Source: Udaeobacter sp046731855 (lineage in GTDB: Bacteria; Verrucomicrobiota; Verrucomicrobiia; Chthoniobacterales; UBA10450). From it: a stretch of 9,518 bases of DNA. Numbering within the stretch: position 1 is the stretch's first letter; every line of letters begins with the position of its first letter. The stretch is from the NCBI GenBank assembly GCA_046731855.1, contig JBKPLX010000219.1, forward strand, positions 1 to 9,518, read 5' to 3'. Both the position numbers and the translations under genes were made by a program. A model generated the notes under the pieces. The model ran no database searches. It saw nothing but the letters and a program-made list of their open reading frames with translations, and was not told the origin of the DNA. Of this stretch, positions 6,728-9,518 are shown one piece after another.

Positions 6728-9518
6728 TGAATGATGTGGACGAACCTGACGGCGAACGCGAAGTAAAGGATAGGGATCGCCTCAGATCGACCTCGTTTGC
6801 TAGGGATTTACCCGAGCCGACGGCAAAGCTAGTCGCAGTCGAAGGCTCGGGGCTGTCCGGGCCGTTTATTCGCCGGCCCGTAATGACCGTGCTGCTGACG
6901 CTGTCCGTGATCGTCGCCGGCATGGCGACTTATGGGAAGCTTGCCGTCAACGATCTTCCGGCAGTCGATTACCCGGTCATTCAAGTCAGCTGCTCCTATC
7001 CTGGCGCGGACCCGACAACAATGGCAAACAACATCGCCACGCCCCTGGAGAAACAATTTCTACAAATTCCCGGCCTCGACATCATCACCAGCAATAGCAC
7101 GCAGAGTAATACATCGTTTACGTTGCAGTTCGTTCTGAGTAAAAGCATCGTCGACGCCGCGACCGATGTGCAGGCCGCTATCCAGCGTGCCACGGGCAAG
7201 TTGCCACTCGATCTGCCAAGTCCTCCTACGTTCACCAAAACGAACCCGAACGATCAGTCCGTTTACCTGTTAGCCTTAATGTCAGACACGCTGACGGATT
7301 GGGATCTGTATAAGTACGCGTCCACCGCAGTCGCGCAGCGCATCAACATTCTGCCAGGGGTTTCGCAGGTCAATATTTACGGCGTGCAAGGTGCAATTCG
7401 GATCAAGGCTGACCCGTCGGCACTGGCTGCGCGGGGCCTGACCATGGACGATCTGGCCAGCGGGATTAAATCGGGTACTGTCTATTCCGGCGCGGGGCAA
7501 TTCGATGGCGCGCATCGTACCTTTGTACTGCAGCCCAATGGACAGATCGATAAGGCCGAGGGTTATCGTAAGTTGATCGTGGCGCGAAACCCAAATGGCT
7601 TGCCGGTTTACCTGCGCGACGTAGCTGATGTGCGCCAGAGCGTGCAGGACGAACGCATCTCGCGCTTTTTCTGGGTGCGAGGCTTTAATCCGCCCGGGTC
7701 CGTAGTTGTGCTCGCGGTTTCACGGCAGGCAGGCGCAAACGCAGTAGAAGTTGCCAGGTCTGTGAAAGCGCTTTTCCCGGAGTTGCGTGCGAGCTTGCCC
7801 GGGTCGATCCAGTTCACGCCGGTGTTCGACCGGTCGCAAACCATCGTCAATTCTGCTGACGAAGTAAAATGGACTCTGATAATCGCATTCGTACTGGTTG
7901 TGGCAGTCATCTACGTTTTTCTCGGCCGCGCCACTGACACATTGATTCCTGCTGTGGCGCTACCGATGTCGCTGCTGCTCACGGTGGCGGTAATGTACAT
8001 GTTAAATTTTTCCATCAACAATCTCACGTTGATGGCTCTGACGCTGGCCATCGGCTTCCTTGTCGATGATGCGATTGTGTTTTTGGAAAACGTAGTGCGC
8101 CGGGCCGAGCACGGTGAGTCCATCCTTAAGGCAACATTCAACAGCGCCGGCGAAATTTCCTTCACAATCCTGTCGATGACGCTTTCGCTCGCAGCGGTTT
8201 TCATTCCGCTCGTGTTCATTCCCGGACTGCTCGGTCGCATTTTCCGTGAATTTTCCGTCACGATTATCGTGGCGATTCTTGCGTCGGGGCTTGTCTCGTT
8301 AACGCTAACGCCACTGATGTGTGCACGCATTTTGGGTGAGCGCAAAGCGGGCCACAAACGCGCCTGGATGGAACGGCACACCACCAATTTCATCAAAGGT
8401 GTGATCGCTGTTTACGGTCGCGCGCTCGACTGGTTTCTCGATCGTGCGTGGCTCACTGTGCCGATCGTGCTTGCCTGTATTCTTGGTCTGTGGTTCTTCT
8501 TCACTCATTTACCCTTCACGTTGTTGCCGCCCGGTGACAGCGGTTTCATTCGCGGCGTATTCATCGCCAAGGAAGGCTCGTCACCCGCGCAGATGCGAGC
8601 GTATCAGACCGAGGTGAATAAGAAAATCCAAGAGGATCCAGCCGTCGGGCAATTTTTCACTCTCGCTGGTTTTTCCTCACGCACGGCGTTATCGCAGGGA
8701 CTGCTGTTCCTTTTTCTAAAGCCGCGTAGTGAGCGTCCGCCTGTCGATCAAATCATTTTGCGGCTCCAAAAATCGCTTGGTTCTATTCCCGGCATCGCCG
8801 CCGTGTTAACGCCCAGCCCTGTCCTGCAAATCAGCGTGGGTGCCACGAGTCAGACCCAGGGGCAGTACGCCTACACGATTAGCGGCATTGTACCGCAGGA
8901 TGTCTATGCCGTTGCCGATCAATTGATGGAAAAGCTGCAACAGTTTAAAGGCTTCGCCAGTGTCCGCTCCGATTACTACCACGATACGCCAAATCTTAAG
9001 ATCGACATCAACAGGGATCGCGCCGCAACCTATGGCGTTTCTACTTCTGCCATCCAAAGTCTGATGCGCAACGCTTACTCGCAAAACTACGTCTATCTAA
9101 TCAAGGAACCTGACGACCAATACCAGGTCATTCTCGAAGTCAAAGACAAGGAACGGGCGCACCCTGACGACTTGGGCGATCTCTATGTACGCAGCAGCAC
9201 CAGTGGCAATTTCAGCGCAAGTGGCTCGGGTGGGGGAACGATAGCCACAACAACAGGCAACATGTCTAACCTCATCCCGATGCGTGTTGTAACGTCAACA
9301 AAGGAAGTTATCGGCCCGCAAGCTGTGAACCATTTGAATCAGTTCACCAGTGTCACAATCAACTTCAACTTGTTGCCAAACGTCGCGATCGGCGATGCCA
9401 CCAAGTTCATCGAGGATGCCTTCGCGCAAATCCATCCCAATTATCCGACCGTGCAGGGTATCTTCCAGGGAGAAACACTCGTGTTCCAGCAGCTGTTCCG
9501 CTCTCTGCCCATGCTGCT
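6727..9518 (+). CDS. RND multidrug efflux permease, MdtB/MdtC-like (C-terminus cut by window edge)
   Basis: This is a proton-driven inner-membrane exporter that takes substrates from the periplasm or outer leaflet. I translated 930 open codons from ATG 6727 (overlapping the adaptor stop as TAATG) to the window end without a frameshift. After a 46-residue hydrophilic N-terminal extension comes FIRRPVMTVLLT and TM1 (about 50-70), then the first porter domain with YPGADP and PLEKQF motifs. TM2-TM6 begin near 382, with the proton-relay pair D447-D448 in TM4 (GFLVDDAIVFLEN), followed by SLTLTPLMCARIL; TM7 is followed by the second porter domain up to FRSLPML. The distal TM bundle, including the expected TM10 lysine, is outside the window. 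INNLTLMALT and the short TM4 signature resemble MdtB/MdtC more than AcrB. Residues 823-848 form a Ser/Gly/Thr-rich insertion. A second permease or an outer-membrane channel gene may follow downstream but cannot be seen. Confidence 0.96.
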   Translation, partial: MNDVDEPDGEREVKDRDRLRSTSFARDLPEPTAKLVAVEGSGLSGPFIRRPVMTVLLTLSVIVAGMATYGKLAVNDLPAVDYPVIQVSCSYPGADPTTMANNIATPLEKQFLQIPGLDIITSNSTQSNTSFTLQFVLSKSIVDAATDVQAAIQRATGKLPLDLPSPPTFTKTNPNDQSVYLLALMSDTLTDWDLYKYASTAVAQRINILPGVSQVNIYGVQGAIRIKADPSALAARGLTMDDLASGIKSGTVYSGAGQFDGAHRTFVLQPNGQIDKAEGYRKLIVARNPNGLPVYLRDVADVRQSVQDERISRFFWVRGFNPPGSVVVLAVSRQAGANAVEVARSVKALFPELRASLPGSIQFTPVFDRSQTIVNSADEVKWTLIIAFVLVVAVIYVFLGRATDTLIPAVALPMSLLLTVAVMYMLNFSINNLTLMALTLAIGFLVDDAIVFLENVVRRAEHGESILKATFNSAGEISFTILSMTLSLAAVFIPLVFIPGLLGRIFREFSVTIIVAILASGLVSLTLTPLMCARILGERKAGHKRAWMERHTTNFIKGVIAVYGRALDWFLDRAWLTVPIVLACILGLWFFFTHLPFTLLPPGDSGFIRGVFIAKEGSSPAQMRAYQTEVNKKIQEDPAVGQFFTLAGFSSRTALSQGLLFLFLKPRSERPPVDQIILRLQKSLGSIPGIAAVLTPSPVLQISVGATSQTQGQYAYTISGIVPQDVYAVADQLMEKLQQFKGFASVRSDYYHDTPNLKIDINRDRAATYGVSTSAIQSLMRNAYSQNYVYLIKEPDDQYQVILEVKDKERAHPDDLGDLYVRSSTSGNFSASGSGGGTIATTTGNMSNLIPMRVVTSTKEVIGPQAVNHLNQFTSVTINFNLLPNVAIGDATKFIEDAFAQIHPNYPTVQGIFQGETLVFQQLFRSLPML

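Noticed and set aside
7608..8396. Minus-strand open frames of 100 and 161 codons opposite the RND permease.
   Set aside because: The plus strand encodes a continuous, well-conserved RND permease here. The minus frames are Ser/Thr/Arg-rich shadows without start signals.

Overview
The window looks like bacterial chromosome of middling GC, gap-free and densely coded, from a Gram-negative organism: it encodes an inner-membrane RND efflux permease with its periplasmic adaptor. A Verrucomicrobiota-like soil bacterium is my best guess. It rests on the overall look of NusA/IF-2, on nusA followed directly by infB, and on a degenerate 'VQRP-SNVQHS' type tract before the glycosyltransferase that resembles short repeats I recall from that phylum. 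This taxonomic call is inference and needs a database search.

Left part (1-3505, minus strand): a transcription/translation operon. A sigma70-like promoter (-35 at 3500-3505, -10 at 3477-3482, 17-nt spacer) drives a short leader holding a perfect 9-bp hairpin followed by a U-run, which looks like an intrinsic terminator or attenuator. Then come nusA (416 aa) and, 55 nt later, infB (IF-2). infB runs off the left edge of the window, lacking only its last part. A perfect 8-bp inverted repeat lies directly after the nusA stop. rimP is not immediately upstream of nusA, and ylxR is absent between nusA and infB.

Middle (3514-4989, plus strand): a divergently transcribed multi-pass membrane glycosyltransferase of the GT39/ArnT-like (PMT_2) superfamily, which probably adds a sugar from a polyprenyl-phosphate donor to an envelope acceptor outside the inner membrane.

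Right part (4997-9518, plus strand): an efflux operon. A SlyA/MarR-type repressor gene is preceded by a promoter whose -10 sits inside a palindrome, suggesting autorepression. Its stop overlaps the start of an MdtA/AcrA-like membrane fusion protein gene (ATGA), whose stop in turn overlaps the start of an MdtB/MdtC-like RND permease (TAATG). The permease is cut by the right edge after 930 codons. The three genes are read as one translationally coupled unit: the regulator senses a ligand, and the adaptor and permease export substrates through a TolC-type channel that is not in the window.

Nothing here is a clear mobile element, CRISPR array, tRNA or rRNA. No non-coding stretch exceeds about 160 nt. 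The features most worth a second look are the nusA leader hairpin, the MarR operator/promoter overlap, the one-heptad-shorter adaptor hairpin with an intact RLS tip motif, and the Ser/Gly/Thr-rich insertion in the RND permease.
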